Assembly (NCBI GenBank): GCA_904063045.1
Contig: CAJFCJ010000013.1
Location: forward strand, 1,036,156-1,100,155
Source of the DNA: Dimorphilus gyrociliatus
Lineage: Eukaryota > Annelida > Polychaeta > Dinophilidae
Direction: 5' to 3'
DNA: 64,000 nucleotides
This document shows positions 9,708 to 21,438 of this stretch, piece by piece. A model generated the notes under the pieces. It was given only the letters and a program-made list of their open reading frames with translations. It did no database searches and was not told where the DNA came from. Made by a program: the position numbers and the translations under genes. The first letter of the stretch is position 1. Every line of letters starts with the position of its first letter.

Positions 9708-10186
9708 AATAGTCTACTTAACTATGCACTATTTATACTACATGTACCTTTATCAAAATTATTCATAAAACATGAATATTTCAGTAATATCTTCATTAAA
9801 TAAAACGACGGAAACATATCTATCAACCAAATCGAGGCAATCGTTCATATCTGAACAAACTTTTACTCACTTTACTCGATTTTCTCAAACTTATCGATCT
9901 ATTCGATAACAATAATCCAGCGAAAGATTTTATTATATACATTTCTTTCCGTCATTTTCATGGAGAGAAGAGTAATATATGATTGATAACTAAAGTGAAA
10001 GATATTGTAGGCCATCGATAAAAGTTCCCTCAAAAAATACGCATATTATAGATCATAGTGATACCATTTATAGTGTTTAAGTCAATTTTCTGGTTTTTTG
10101 AGTATTTCGATACTCTTTTAAGGATATGAAGAAAAAAATGGTAGATACAGGTGTTGTTTAAATAGCGCAAATCTAAGTAGACTATT

Positions 10187-10305
10187 GTATACGGCCATAC
10201 GACGTTACAAGCACCGGTTCTCGTCCGATCACCGAAGTTAAATGACGTACGGCCCAGTCAGTACTTGGATGGGAGACCGCCTGGGAACACTGGGTGCCGT
10301 ATTCT
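10187..10305 (+). rRNA. 5S ribosomal RNA, intact copy 8
   Basis: A main-type 119-nt gene with GTTTAAATAGCGCAAAT upstream, full internal promoter and T-rich terminator. It is the partner of the gene at 9589-9707. Confidence 0.94.
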
Positions 10306-10488
10306 TTTTCTTTTTTTCTTCTATTTTCTTTCCGCAATCTATCTTGGTCCTCTTAAAGCTAATCTTTTATCCTTGATTAGTCATTTCAGCGAAACAAAAT
10401 ATGTCTTAACTTTGCTTTAGAAGAAAAGTAGGAGATGGTTTATATGAAGAAGAAAGAACCGATTTAACTACACCGAAATTTTGTGGCC

Positions 10489-10515
10489 AGGGAACGCTGA
10501 TTGCCGTATTATTTT
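10489..10515 (+). pseudogene. 5S rRNA 3'-end remnant
   Basis: GGGAACGCTGATTGCCGTATT resembles the last ~22 nt of the 5S gene and is followed by T runs. No 5' portion is visible. Confidence 0.4.
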
Positions 10516-11497
10516 TCTGATTTTTTCTTCTTTCGGTCTCTTATCATTTCAAAAATATCCCACTAGATTTCAGTAGAAAAATCAAAAATAAGCAATTTAA
10601 GCAAACCATGACTAGAAAAACAAGACGTATGCTTCCTTTCATATACGAATGAAAGGTACTCCTCTCATCATGCATAACCTAATTAGAATTTAAACTGAAA
10701 GCATGAATGAAGAGCCAGTAACTATTTTTCATTGTATTCGCTGTTATAACATTCACGTTCTTATTGTAATCTGTCGATTTTCCATACATATTTCCAAAAA
10801 AGTCGATTAATAAATATGACAAGATCATTTCATGGTATACGACAAACATTTTATATACTTCTTTCTGCCACAAAAGTTTCTTGAAAATGTTTATTCATTG
10901 CAAAATTTTAGTAGGAACATTGGAAATATTTAATTGAGTACAATTTCAAGACTTCAATCTAACAAAAAGGGAGAGATAAAAACAGATTGAAAAGAATATT
11001 GTAGGCAAAGTTCTAAGAGACGTTCACTTTTAAGGATTATGTGAGCATACAAAGTTCCCATTAAAATTCTAAAAGGTAAAAATGTGAAAGCAGAAACTCT
11101 TATCGATCTTTTACAATATCTTTAGCCTAAGTTCGCAATCAGGTATTACTTTTCTTTTCTGGAACAAAAATACGGCAGTTAATATGAGGAAAAGAAATAT
11201 CTAAATGGAAAATAACATAGACTGAATTGCAGAAGTATTAGATTTTGCTGATGAGAGGAGCATAATTTCTTCTATCTACAAAAAACTTTTTAACAAGAGA
11301 AAACATTGTTATTAAATGCGGTTTTCATCATTCGAGAACGAAAAAAAACAGTAAAACTCATAATACGCACAAAAGTGTAATTCCTTTGATTAGATATAAA
11401 GACTGTATGAGAAAGAAGAAGGCAAAAAAGTCAAAAGAATGTTGCAAGAACATATGAAAGAGAGGAGAGTTGATAGTTGAAGAAAAAAAAGAAAAAA
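10516..11497. other. Intergenic, no gene seen
   Basis: AT-rich sequence between the third 5S unit and the last intact 5S gene. Open frames are short and of low complexity. Confidence 0.4.
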
Positions 11498-11616
11498 AGA
11501 ATACGGCACCCAGTGTTCCCAGGCGGTCTCCCATCCAAGTACTGACTGGGCCGTACGTCATTTAACTTCGGTGATCGGACGAGAACCGGTGCTTGTAACG
11601 TCGTATGGCCGTATAC
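11498..11616 (-). rRNA. 5S ribosomal RNA, intact copy 9
   Basis: A main-type 119-nt gene with the upstream box GCGCTATTTAAAAG. It is the last intact 5S gene in the window. Only decayed copies lie beyond it. Confidence 0.93.
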
Positions 11617-13234
11617 AATTAACTACTTAAATTTGCGCTATTTAAAAGAAGTGAAGTTTATCACGAAACTATTTTATATTAAAGTACTTAAACTATCAAT
11701 TCTATCATACTAAAAATATTGTGAATTTGTTGTGTAATTTGGATATTTGTATATATTGTATCCTGTTGATTATCTAAATCAGTAATGATTTAAAGTTTGT
11801 TTATTTTTTAAAACCATTCAGCTCTCCCGGTTCCTTTGTTTTTTATGAGAGTTTGTTGAAGAATTCTTTTTTATATTGTAAAACAATTAAAATAAATAAG
11901 ACGTTTGTTTATAGAGTAGAGGCACTGTATACTTCAGTGCAACGTTTGTAAGTTGTTAATTTAAAAATTAATATCTATATTTTATTTGTGAGCTTTCTAG
12001 AGAAAGACCTGAATTGTTCTTTGACCTGAATTTGTTTTTTTTTCGTTCTTCATTTTTCTTCAGAGAATGTTTTTAATTTTTGTCATCTTGTTATTTACTT
12101 TTGAAATTATTATCTATAAATTTGTATAATATAATATAGATGGCGTTACTTAACCAGGCATGAAACGATGTACATCTTATTTAAGTTTATTTGGGTGTAT
12201 TTTTTTAATTATTTATAAAGTATTACATTGATCGTAAGAATTTTTAATCCGATTTCTGCTTATTAATTTTCGCTAAAATTTACAAAAGAATTGTTTGATA
12301 CATTACGCCATCTGCAATGAGATTATTAAAAATCGCCAATAACTCATAATTTACTTCTCTCATCATCAAGAAAAACAATAAGATATTTAAAAGAAAAGAT
12401 ATAGAACCGATAAAACAAAAGATCAATCCATGCACTCCCCGTAGAAAGCCCTTCTCCCTTTTTAGGCAGTTTATATTGCATCAATTATCGTTTTGTTTGT
12501 TCTGTGATCGAACTCTCAGCTATGAGTAAGCAACATGCTTGTAGGCGTCTTAACTTAGTATTTAAATCAGGTCTCTTTTTTTTATTAAATTCTTCATTTA
12601 CGTGAAAAAAACTATTTATGTTTGATATATTTTTACCGTATTTCAAATTAATGAAAAAAGAAAAATTTAAAAATTTTCCATTATCGGCGTATTTTAAAAC
12701 ATTTAGATAAGTTTTTCGACTTTTTCGTTGTAAATTGTAAATTAATAAAAAAATTTATATCTTTATTTCTAATAATATATATCATAATGGGTAATATTAA
12801 AGTTAGCCTATTATTAAACTTTTTGCTTAGTTGAAATCAAACTAAAGATGGCGCTGTTTGTACCAGTTTTTTTCCGAAAAAAAATCAACTGCTGGCGTAA
12901 CGTCATTCTCGAGCGGTAAAGTGTTGTAGCTACATTCTACAGACTAACGCGATCTAGTTCACTTTGCGGTTCAAAAGTTAGGCAAGTATTATTAGATATT
13001 GATATTATATATATATGATGATTGGACAATTGTTCATGATTGGACGATTAACTTTACAATGTTATTACATCTTTGGAGTAGGAAGCCACAAGAACCAAAG
13101 ATCTTAAATAAGCGTATTTAAACGTTTAACATTACAAATTTTGGCTTGTCGAACAAGTAAAATAACATGTTTACGTTTATATCTGAATCCAGAGCTAATT
13201 GCGCATGCGCGCTATTTTCCACAGGTATTTCATC
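11617..13234. other. Long AT-rich region upstream of the THAP gene
   Basis: No coding sequence is recognised. AGATGGCG motifs occur at about 12139 and 12846, and ACGCCATC at about 12304. These resemble a start-site-associated motif seen near several genes in this window. The 5' end of the THAP gene probably lies in the last few hundred bases. Confidence 0.4.
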
Positions 13235-13612
13235 ATGTCCAAAGGAGGTTTTTTGTGTCAAGCCGCCAACTGCGGAAATAGGTCAACGGATAAAGTTAAG
13301 AGAAAATTTCATAAATTTCCAAACGACCCAGTAATGTGTGTAGTATTAAATTTAATTCAAAGACTATTTTCAAAGATTAATCTTATCACTCCTATAGATG
13401 CAGAAAATGGGTGTTGAATTTGCGAAACAGACTACTGAATCTAGCCTACAAATCGAATCCGGCAATTGTTAAAAACAGAAAAGTATGTTCGGATCATTTT
13501 TATATTACTGACTACGCCAGCTACGAAAAGAATAGACTACTACCTCATGCTGTACCAACTATTCTTAAAGTTCCACATCCGCCTCAAACAGTAAAGTTTC
13601 AATTTGCTGATG
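13235..13612 (+). CDS. THAP-domain DNA-binding protein, N-terminal exons
   Basis: Exon 1 is 13235-13335 and exon 2 is 13398-13612, joined across a 62-nt intron (donor GTGTGTAGT). The joined product starts with MSKGGFLCQAANC and has the full C2CH zinc-finger order: CQAANC, then RKFHKFPNDP, then RKWVLNLRNR, then VCSDHF, then the diagnostic AVPT box (LLPHAVPTIL). THAP domains bind DNA in chromatin regulators and P-element-type transposases. Exon 2 ends at a donor (GATG|GTAAGAAA). I could not find later exons with confidence, so the gene is either longer than shown or broken. The choice of the second donor is forced by the phase and the FPNDP-x-x-x-RKW spacing. Confidence 0.75.
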
Positions 13613-14340
13613 GTAAGAAAATCTAAAAACGGACTATTTACTATCAATGGTTGGTCAGATCCATTCAGATCTCAGTATTATAGACAACTTTCTTTTGGTT
13701 GGCGGATTGAATAAAATCAATTAAATCTAATTCGTAATAAAATGTACCGACTACTGCCCCATAACCTTATGTTCTATATCGAACATTGCAGACTCTGATT
13801 ACCTATGTTGAATTTTCATTGGTAAAATGTATTAGGATCTCTGTACCAGTCTAGAATTTACCGCCAAAAAATATGTAGATTTTAATATAAAGATATTAAT
13901 AATAGGCGAAAAAACAATATCCATATCGTTATGATGACAATATTAAGTAGGTAAAGTTTGTCGGTTTATTTTATGGTCAATATCAATGACTTTTCTCATC
14001 GTTGCTCTCGTTTTGTTACAATTTTGTATAGTAAAAATTATATGTACTACTATTAAAAGGAGGGTAATTAAATAGCGATATTCTGAACCATTTGAGAGTT
14101 ACAATAGACCGTAAATGGCATTAGCTTACGCTATATAGTCCATGTAAATGGATGGAGAACTTTCTACGGGAACGCCTGGATTGCTCTTTTGCTTTTCTTT
14201 CTTTTTCAATTCTTTCTTTTCTGCATTCCTACATCTTTTTCGAGTTCATTTATTCATAATCATTTTTCAATTATTATCCCGTAGGTGGCGCAAAAAAACA
14301 GCTTTTTTAAGGGTATTCATCTTTCACGATTCGAAGAATA
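13613..14340. other. Downstream of THAP exons, no clear exon
   Basis: AT-rich sequence with no recognisable THAP-protein C-terminus or transposase. A weak 5S-3'-end-like stretch (GGATGGAGAACTTTCTACGGGAACGCCTGGATTGC) is visible near 14151-14186. Confidence 0.35.
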
Positions 14341-14368
14341 AATAGCGCAAAGTTAAGACAGTCTTTTA

Positions 14369-14455
14369 TTCTCATCCGGTCACTGAAGTTATGTGATGTA
14401 CGGCGCAGTCAGTACATGGATAGGATTTTTTTGGGAACACTGGGTGCCGTATTCT
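14369..14455 (+). pseudogene. 5'-truncated 5S rRNA pseudogene
   Basis: The upstream promoter flank (AAATAGCGCAAAGTTAAGACAG) runs directly into the middle of the gene at TTCTCATCCGGTCACTGAAG. The rest follows to GGGTGCCGTATTCT with a damaged C-box (GGATAGGATTTTTTTGGG). About 35 nt of the 5' end are missing. Confidence 0.85.
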
Positions 14456-15265
14456 TTTTATCTCCTTTTTTTTTCTTCTGGCATCGTCAAAATTTCTTTT
14501 TAGTCAGGGAAATTTTCGAGTATTCTAATGTTTAAAATTAGGAGATTTTTTCCAGTAATAATACTCGTTACAGGCATTACGCGAAGGATCTTCCCGACTG
14601 TGGGGCCATCTATAGGAATTAATAATAAAATATTAATATTTACAGAGATAGACGCCTTAGAACGCCGAAAATTCGAATAAGTAATTAGAGAAAGCTATTT
14701 AGATGAGAAAAAAAGAAGAAAAAATAACTAAAAGACAAAGAGAGTCCCAGGCGTTCCCTTGGCGTACTCGATCTTTGTCTTTGTGACAAGGAGATGAGCT
14801 AAAGTATAAGTTCGATTTAAAATCGTTTTTCCAACATGAAACTAATATACTACAATGACCAAGTCACAAAGGTGCTTGATGATTTCGACTATTTAAGCAG
14901 GGACTTGAGTACTTTCCATGTATAGACATTTCTTTTGTATCTTTGAATACAAAACGAAACATATGGAAAAAAAAGACGATAAATTGAATGGGAGAATAGG
15001 GGAAAATAAGATAAAGGGGAGTCTAATCAAATGAGTAAGGGATTCGTAAACAGCTAATTAGCGTTATCTTTAAGAAGTATTAATATTTTTTAATTGACTA
15101 ATTGAATACATTATTCTATTTTTTTTATATCTTAAAGATAGGGAAGAAGAGAGGAAAAATCGAAAAAATAATATATTTATCTTCTACTTAAAACATAGAA
15201 CATAGAGTTCTCTGAGAAATTATGATATTTATTGTAGATTTCAGATTATACAGAAATTGAATACG

Positions 15266-15487
15266 TTAACCACGGGCTGCATTTGGATTTTGAGTCGTCC
15301 TATCTAATCTTTGAATCACTGCAGTAGACATATTTAAAGTTTGTTCAAGCAGGATTTCAATTCTTGGCATCATAGTTTCGAATACAGGTTCAAATTCGGT
15401 TAATGTTTCGGATATACGCTGAAGGACTTCACCTATTCCTTCCAAGGATTTCTCCAAATTTCCGATATCGTGTTCAGCCATTATCAA
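15266..15487 (-). CDS. Small coiled-coil protein, unrecognised
   Basis: A single-exon frame of 71-73 codons. The second ATG (15481) is the likelier start, giving MAEHDIGNLEKS. The sequence is acidic and strongly helical, with heptad-like hydrophobics (IGNLEKSLEGIGEVLQRI, then IEILLEQTLNMSTAVIQRL). It has no cysteines, signal peptide or membrane segment. A consensus AATAAA lies on the same strand about 33 nt after the stop (15233-15228), which supports a real transcript. The size and composition recall small subunits of trafficking or cytoskeletal coiled-coil complexes, but I cannot assign a family. Confidence 0.55.
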   Translation of the reverse strand: MIMAEHDIGNLEKSLEGIGEVLQRISETLTEFEPVFETMMPRIEILLEQTLNMSTAVIQRLDRTTQNPNAARG

Positions 15488-17240
15488 AAGTCTGTGAGTG
15501 ACGACGCAGCAATAATTTTATACTGTTCAAGTATTCGACTATTTCGAGATTGAGTCCTATTCATTTTGATATTAATAAAAAACATATTAAATCGACAATT
15601 AAAGGGAGTACATGCTAGTCTGTATGTGGGTGGGTGAATGTTAAGGGAATATCTCCAATAATAACTTGCTCTATTAATCATATCAAATATATTATCGACA
15701 GAATAATATTCATCGAATTAATCAGCATCTTCTAATTTATTTCATTATCTAATACATTTTTAATTAATATTCTACATCTATTTATAACTCTTCTTAATTA
15801 TCAAAAATATTGATTAGGATAGAATTATCTTATAGGTTTCTTAATCGATGACGAAGCAAGACTCATTCTCCGTGTTGTAAATGTTAAAGATGAAAGAGTG
15901 AATTCCATTGGGTAATTTTTTTAACCGAATATCGAGAACAATGATCCAGCTAGTTGAAAGTATCAAAGCTACGGGATAAGCGTCAATAGTTGAGCGTTTT
16001 GGATATTGCATTTGACCAATCTATTGAGCTATAATGTTATTTTATTAAAGCTAAATAGAGAGTATAACTTTGACTATTAGAGAGGATTGATCTAAATTTA
16101 TAGTAAGGTACAACTAACAATTAACCACTCATTGAAATACCCAGAATACTCATCGATAAATATAATTGTTCAAATTCTCAGACAGTTAGGTGAGGAGAAG
16201 AGAAATTGATTGACCTAGAAAAGATTGTTAATATTATTTGAGAAGGCTAAAAATATTCTGCGAGTTTTTCAAACAAGGGAAGAAAATAACTAAGTTCTTA
16301 ATTTCACTTGGGGAAAAGCCGATTTATTATAATTCTAGATCGTTTACTATTCCACCCCCTCTAATGAACAGCTGACTTTGGAAAGTGCAGTTCCAGAAAT
16401 TGGTTAACCATAACAATTATCCTAAAGAATTCTTGCAATACTTTTGTCGTCTTAAGCGCAATCATATCTGAAAGTGTTGTTTCTTTCAATAAGCAATAAT
16501 AACATAATAAAAAAGGATGCTACAATACTCACCTCGTCTTACTAGACAAGTCTTCCGACACTGAACAATCACTATGATGGAAATCCTACGTATTGATTAA
16601 TTTGGAAAGGTTCCCCCCACCCCAGCCCTACCCATTTCCTCCCGATTCGCTTGTAAATCAACTGATAGACTTGTCTATCTATTATAAAATATCTAATATT
16701 AGTATAATTAAGACAACTCACTTTCGGCTTATTCTTCGTGTATGAACTATATTTAAAAAAGAACTAATCGCTTTGTTGAAATCCAGATTAGTGGGCTTTT
16801 CTTTAATTAATATTAGAAATAATCCTACTTTCTCCCTACTTTGTAATAAACATCCAAGTGTTACAATGCGTCTCGTAAATAATCAATTTTCATTGTTTAT
16901 CAATGAATATCTTATTATGAATACGATTCCTATTCCTTAATTCTGTAGGGAATATTTGTAAATTTACTAAGAAAAGGTGAAAGTTATTAGTTTTTGATAA
17001 CGCAAGCCACTTTAATAGATAAATAGAATGCAAAAGACGTGATTTCTGTATGTCATACGGCGAGTAGAGAAATTTTAACTCGAATTTATTACTTTTTTTG
17101 TACAAAACTTGAAAACTTAATTGGAAAAATTTCAAAACTAATTCAAGTAAACAATTATTTTTTGGTGTAGGCATATGAATTGGGATTGTGGCTTGAGGCA
17201 GCAAGGCTCTGGGAATATCAAAATTTCAAGCGACCAACCG
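15488..17240. other. Intergenic, no gene seen
   Basis: AT-rich sequence. A 104-codon minus-strand frame at 16890-17204 follows the stop of the hAT-derived gene and is compositionally unconvincing. I see no repeats or RNA genes. Confidence 0.4.
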
Positions 17241-18614
17241 CTAATGTACTATCTCCTTTAATTCTCTGTTAAGCTCCAATAGTCTGAGGAAATTTTCGGT
17301 TCCTGTTTGAAAATCGACAGCGATCTCATTGGTGTCGACGGCGTTAATATCTTTTGTATCCAAAAAGTTCGTATTATCCGCCGTCAACACTTGAATAGCG
17401 GAGTAATATAGATCGCCGAGTTCTTCTTTCTTGTTATTCCACCATTGAATGGGATCGGCGTCACTTTGAACGTAAGGCATGGCCATATAACATTTGATCC
17501 TATCGTTAATATAGGCCTGATATTCGACGGGAGAAATTTCTGATCTACACGGATGAATTTCCCCTCTTGAACGTCTTGATTCGTATATTTTCCTGGTAAG
17601 TATTGACAATGATAACTTGACACGACGTATTTCTTCTTTGCTGAAGCTAGTCTCTCTGAAACGAGGATCCAAGAAGGTAGCGACACATAGAAATTTTATT
17701 TTTCGTAAATCTTTCATATTCCACCTGGTTAATTTAGAGATAAGAATATCCAAAAGTTTACTAGCCAAAGGATTAGAATTTTGTCGTAAGATATTTTGTG
17801 CGTCCTCCCAAATTGGAATGTATAATGATAGATAGCCATTTTCAGCAATCAGTTTAACTGTTCCAGTCAAAGTGTGAAAAATTCTGTTGTGCAGATCACG
17901 TAAAATGTTGATCTGGCGGTCGTCGATTAAAGTTGATTGGAATAGAGGATCCTTATAAAGTTCTAGGCATCCGGCAGTGATCACCTCGCTCAAAGAAGCA
18001 ATAACGGGTATTTTATCGTTGAGGGTATAGTGAAGAGGATTCAATCTGAGATCTTTAACCATTATAATATTAGTATTATCTGAAAATAATAATTTCTCGT
18101 CAAGCTTTTGAAGACAGTCTATCTCTTCTCGTCCTTCGTGAATCAAAATTGAATGCTTTCTATTCTCCGAAAAATAATTGATTGTAACACAAACTTTACT
18201 GTCCTGTCCTTGATACACGTTAATTGAATGTGTGTCGGCATTCTGCAGAGATGTACCAACATGACTAATAAAACGATTAATAAGATCCTGAGATCTGTTT
18301 ATGAGTTGAGCTTGTAAATTTTCAAGATTGCAATCAATATCTAGGGCAAATAACATATTAACAAATGTCGCATTATTTATAAATTTACATCCATGATCAT
18401 TTGACATAAAAAACCATAAAAGAGAATTAATTTTATAGTTTGCCGTTTGCTCTACAATAATAAAATAGTTAAATAGCTGGAAGTAAACAAATTTATTTGA
18501 CATCTACCTTCTTGAGTGATGTTATGATTAATTTCATACGCTTTGATTTCCTTCCCATTATAATTTCTCATATGTTGGAACATATTCGTCGTCTTTATAG
18601 CAAATATTACTTGC
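17241..18614 (-). CDS. BED/hAT-transposase-derived (ZBED-like) protein, 5' incomplete
   Basis: Two exons, 18614-18508 and 18451-17241, join in phase across a 56-nt GT-AG intron. The upstream exon encodes TTNMFQHMRNYNGKE, which resembles the second half of a BED zinc finger (TSNLxxHLRxxH). The downstream exon carries hAT core features. LCVATFLDPRF appears about two-thirds along, and DPIQWWNNKKEELGDLYYSA near the end resembles the hAT C-terminal dimerisation motif. About 440 residues are open without frameshifts. The protein stops soon after the dimerisation motif. The first BED half must lie in exons upstream of 18614 that I could not place. I see no terminal inverted repeats, so a domesticated gene is as likely as a transposon remnant. 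Confidence 0.65.
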
Positions 18615-18719
18615 CTACAATCAAAAAAGAAGAAGAATTGTCAAAATTTTCAAAAATTTTAGAAAATTTCCGTAATTGAGTTGAGTAGTCAGGTTTGCGT
18701 AATGGCTGCTTCTGACCAT

Positions 18720-20160
18720 GCGAATAACAAGAATTGTACACACAGTTCCGGTTAAAAAAAAATAATATTTTTAAATTTCTTTTATTGTTTTCTAAATTTT
18801 CAAATTTTATTGGTAATTTGAAATTTAAAACTTTTCAATGTTTTATCCGAAAATAGCAAATGTTTTTTATGCTATTTTCATCGCCGCCATTAAAATTCTA
18901 GCGCCACCGTCTTGTTTACATCTAGATTTTTATTTAATACGACGATTTATTGGCATATATCAATATATATTCTGAAAGGTATAAAAGCAACATTAAATAT
19001 ATTCTTAAATATTTACTAAATAAAATTTATTTAAATTATTCAAACAGAAAAAAATTAAACTTTCCGTAAAGAATTTGAAATACTTTCGACTTTAGATTCT
19101 TGTTCTTTACTAAAATGTTAACGCAATACCAGAATAGAGTTGACAACATGCCGGGGGAAATCTATTAAATATTAAAGAAACTTCCTATAGTTAAACAAAA
19201 GGTTTGTTGCGCTGAAAGTTGAAAAAGAACAATTTCCTTCTTCGGTCCTCACTTGTTTTGGTAATTGGTTTGTTTATGTCTATACATTTAAACATTGTTT
19301 ATATGTGAAAAAAAAACTTTCTTTGTTTACAGCAAGTTGCCCTACTAATAAACCAGTAATCCATCGCTTATTGGACTAAATGTACACAACTCCTTGACCA
19401 CAAGAAGATACTTAAAATGCCTCTTCGCATTATTAATCAGCTTTAAAACCAAATGTAATGAGTTTGAGTAGACGATGCTGGAGATATCATATAAAGTCTT
19501 TAATTCATCTATAACAATTTTAACGATTTCTAACTGTTTGACAAGCTGAAATTGGTGAAACTATCCACCTTTGGTCAAATATTGCAGATTCTTCAGCTTA
19601 CGCTAAAGATAATACAATATTAATAGAGAAGAAAGTAATGAAACTGTCGGCACAATATCAATAAGATGACCTATTGGCATATAATTTCCATAAGGGGAGA
19701 CGTCGAGATTACTGACTCTAGAAAAGGCAATTTGCATCGATAGATTAAGAGATCTTGATTCTATTTTGTAAAATTCATGGTTAAAAGGTACAAAACTCAC
19801 TCTCTACAATGAATACTCTCTTGGTCAGCTTAATTAGATATATAGATAGAGATAGGGACGATCTAAATGAAAGAGGATTCTCATTGCCTTCTCTTATCTT
19901 GTCACAACAAAGGCAATTCTCCCTACATCTAAGATGCTTTTCTCTTTTAGAATTGTTTGCACTTGAAATCGCAGTGAAAGATAGAAGAAAAAGATTAACA
20001 GGTAAACTTTATATTATCATCTTATGTCAAACCCTATTATTTTACAGACTCCTTTTTCCATACTATTATACTTGGATTCTTGTCCGTTGTTTCAGTTAGT
20101 AAACTAAATAGGGCGTAACGAAAGTATATTATTATCAGTTCTGATAGAATTATTTTAAGT
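18720..20160. other. Intergenic, no gene seen
   Basis: AT-rich sequence. It contains a CGCCGCCATT motif near 18882, plausibly the promoter region of the minus-strand hAT-derived gene. Short open frames here show no recognisable domain. Confidence 0.4.
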
Positions 20161-20169
20161 CAGTTCTTG

Positions 20170-20374
20170 GAAGTAGAGCTTCTAGGAACTTTTGGCGACT
20201 GGGTCCCATGCCACTTAACTTTGTTGATCGAACGAGAACCAGTTCTGATTAATTTCATAGGATTGACACTTTTTCTTTGTATTCTACAAAAAATAAAATC
20301 ATTTGGTTGATTCGTTGAACAGCCTCTGAAAAAAGAATACTGGGTACTCAATGTTCCCAGAAGGTCTCTATTTT
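20170..20374 (-). pseudogene. Decayed, split 5S rRNA remnants
   Basis: 20170-20258 resembles the promoter-proximal half of a minus-strand 5S gene (CACTTAACTTTGTTGATCGAACGAGAACC). 20333-20374 resembles the opposite end (CAATGTTCCCAGAAGGTCTC), with intervening unrelated sequence. The AGAAGGTCTC block groups it with the variant subfamily. Confidence 0.65.
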
Positions 20375-20959
20375 CTATCAACCTAGATTTCAGTAGAAAA
20401 GTCATAAACTTAAGTAGTTTAAGTCGATGATGATTTGAAAGGGAGAATACTATCTGCCATTTGCACAAAAAAGAAAGGTTCACCTCTCATCAGGAGAGCT
20501 AATTCGCTTAAAATTCGATCAAAATTTAAACAGAATGCCTGTATGAAAAGTTCTGAATGTATTCTTCTACTGTTTTTTTATTATCTTCATTGTCATTTTA
20601 GACGCAAGTTGTTCCATTTACTTATCGGTCTATCTTTACACTTCGTTTAACTCTTTCCTTGGATATTCGGAGGAAAAATTATGATTAAAAATGAGAGAGG
20701 CAGTCAGTCTTCCCAAGACTTTATCACTGAAATACTAATTCAGTCGTATTGCAGCTTATTTTGCCGATTGGGCGGGACAAAGTTTCTAAACGTTAAATGA
20801 CATTATACAGCATCTTTTCCTGTCAATCTTCCTCCAAAATGTAAATCATTTAGTTGATTAGCTGGAAAAACCGAAAATATTCATTTGAAATGATATTCTG
20901 AACAAAACGAAAATTGGATATTAAGAGAGAGATAAAGAAAGAGAAAGAAAGAGGAAAAA

Positions 20960-21081
20960 AGAATACGGTACCCAGTGTCCTCAGAAAGTCTCCTACTCAA
21001 GTGCTGACTGGGCTGTACGTCATGTAACTTTGGTGATCGGACGAGAACCGGTGCTTATACAAGCACCGTATGGCTGTAAAC
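20960..21081 (-). pseudogene. Variant-subfamily 5S rRNA copy with small duplication
   Basis: A nearly complete 5S copy (122 nt) carrying the AAAGTCTCCTACTCAAG signature. It has several substitutions, and CAAGCAC is repeated near the 5' end. A TATTTATAC motif is present about 35 bp upstream, so transcription cannot be excluded. The altered body makes a functional rRNA unlikely. Confidence 0.8.
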
Positions 21082-21438
21082 AATAGACTGTCTATAGACT
21101 GGCTATTTATACAACACCTATATCTGATGTCATTCACCATAAGTCTTTAAAGGATACAACGTTCATGTTTCCGTTGAATTGTATATAAGTAATCAGCTTA
21201 ATGTTTTTTCTTAGTTTATTTAGCAAATAAAGAGTACACTTTTTTCGTAAAAATATGTAAATGCAATCAGATTAATTTATAATGCAAAATCATACAGTAA
21301 AGACAAACAATTATCAATTAAACGTTTCATACATAAGCTACTGATTTTTTTCGTTTCTTGAAGTTGATACTTTACAATTTCTTAACACAGTGTGATGCTC
21401 AGGGTTTTTTCTTAGCGTGTTTCTTTGAAGATTTCGCA

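Larger units (their letters stand above)
9589..10305 (-). repeat. Third 5S-pair unit, without the MITE (empty site)
   Basis: A 717-bp unit in the same orientation as 3958-4903. At 10032-10055, AAAAGTTCCCTCAAAAAATACGCATATT is continuous where the other units carry the element. It preserves the pre-insertion state with one copy of the target 10-mer (slightly diverged). Confidence 0.9.

Noticed and set aside
14740-14775. Possible 5S fragment (CCCAGGCGTTCCC)
   Set aside because: Too short and too divergent to distinguish from chance.
16890-17204. 104-codon minus-strand frame
   Set aside because: Low-complexity composition, no motif, and it lies just past the stop of the hAT-derived gene; probably 3' flank.
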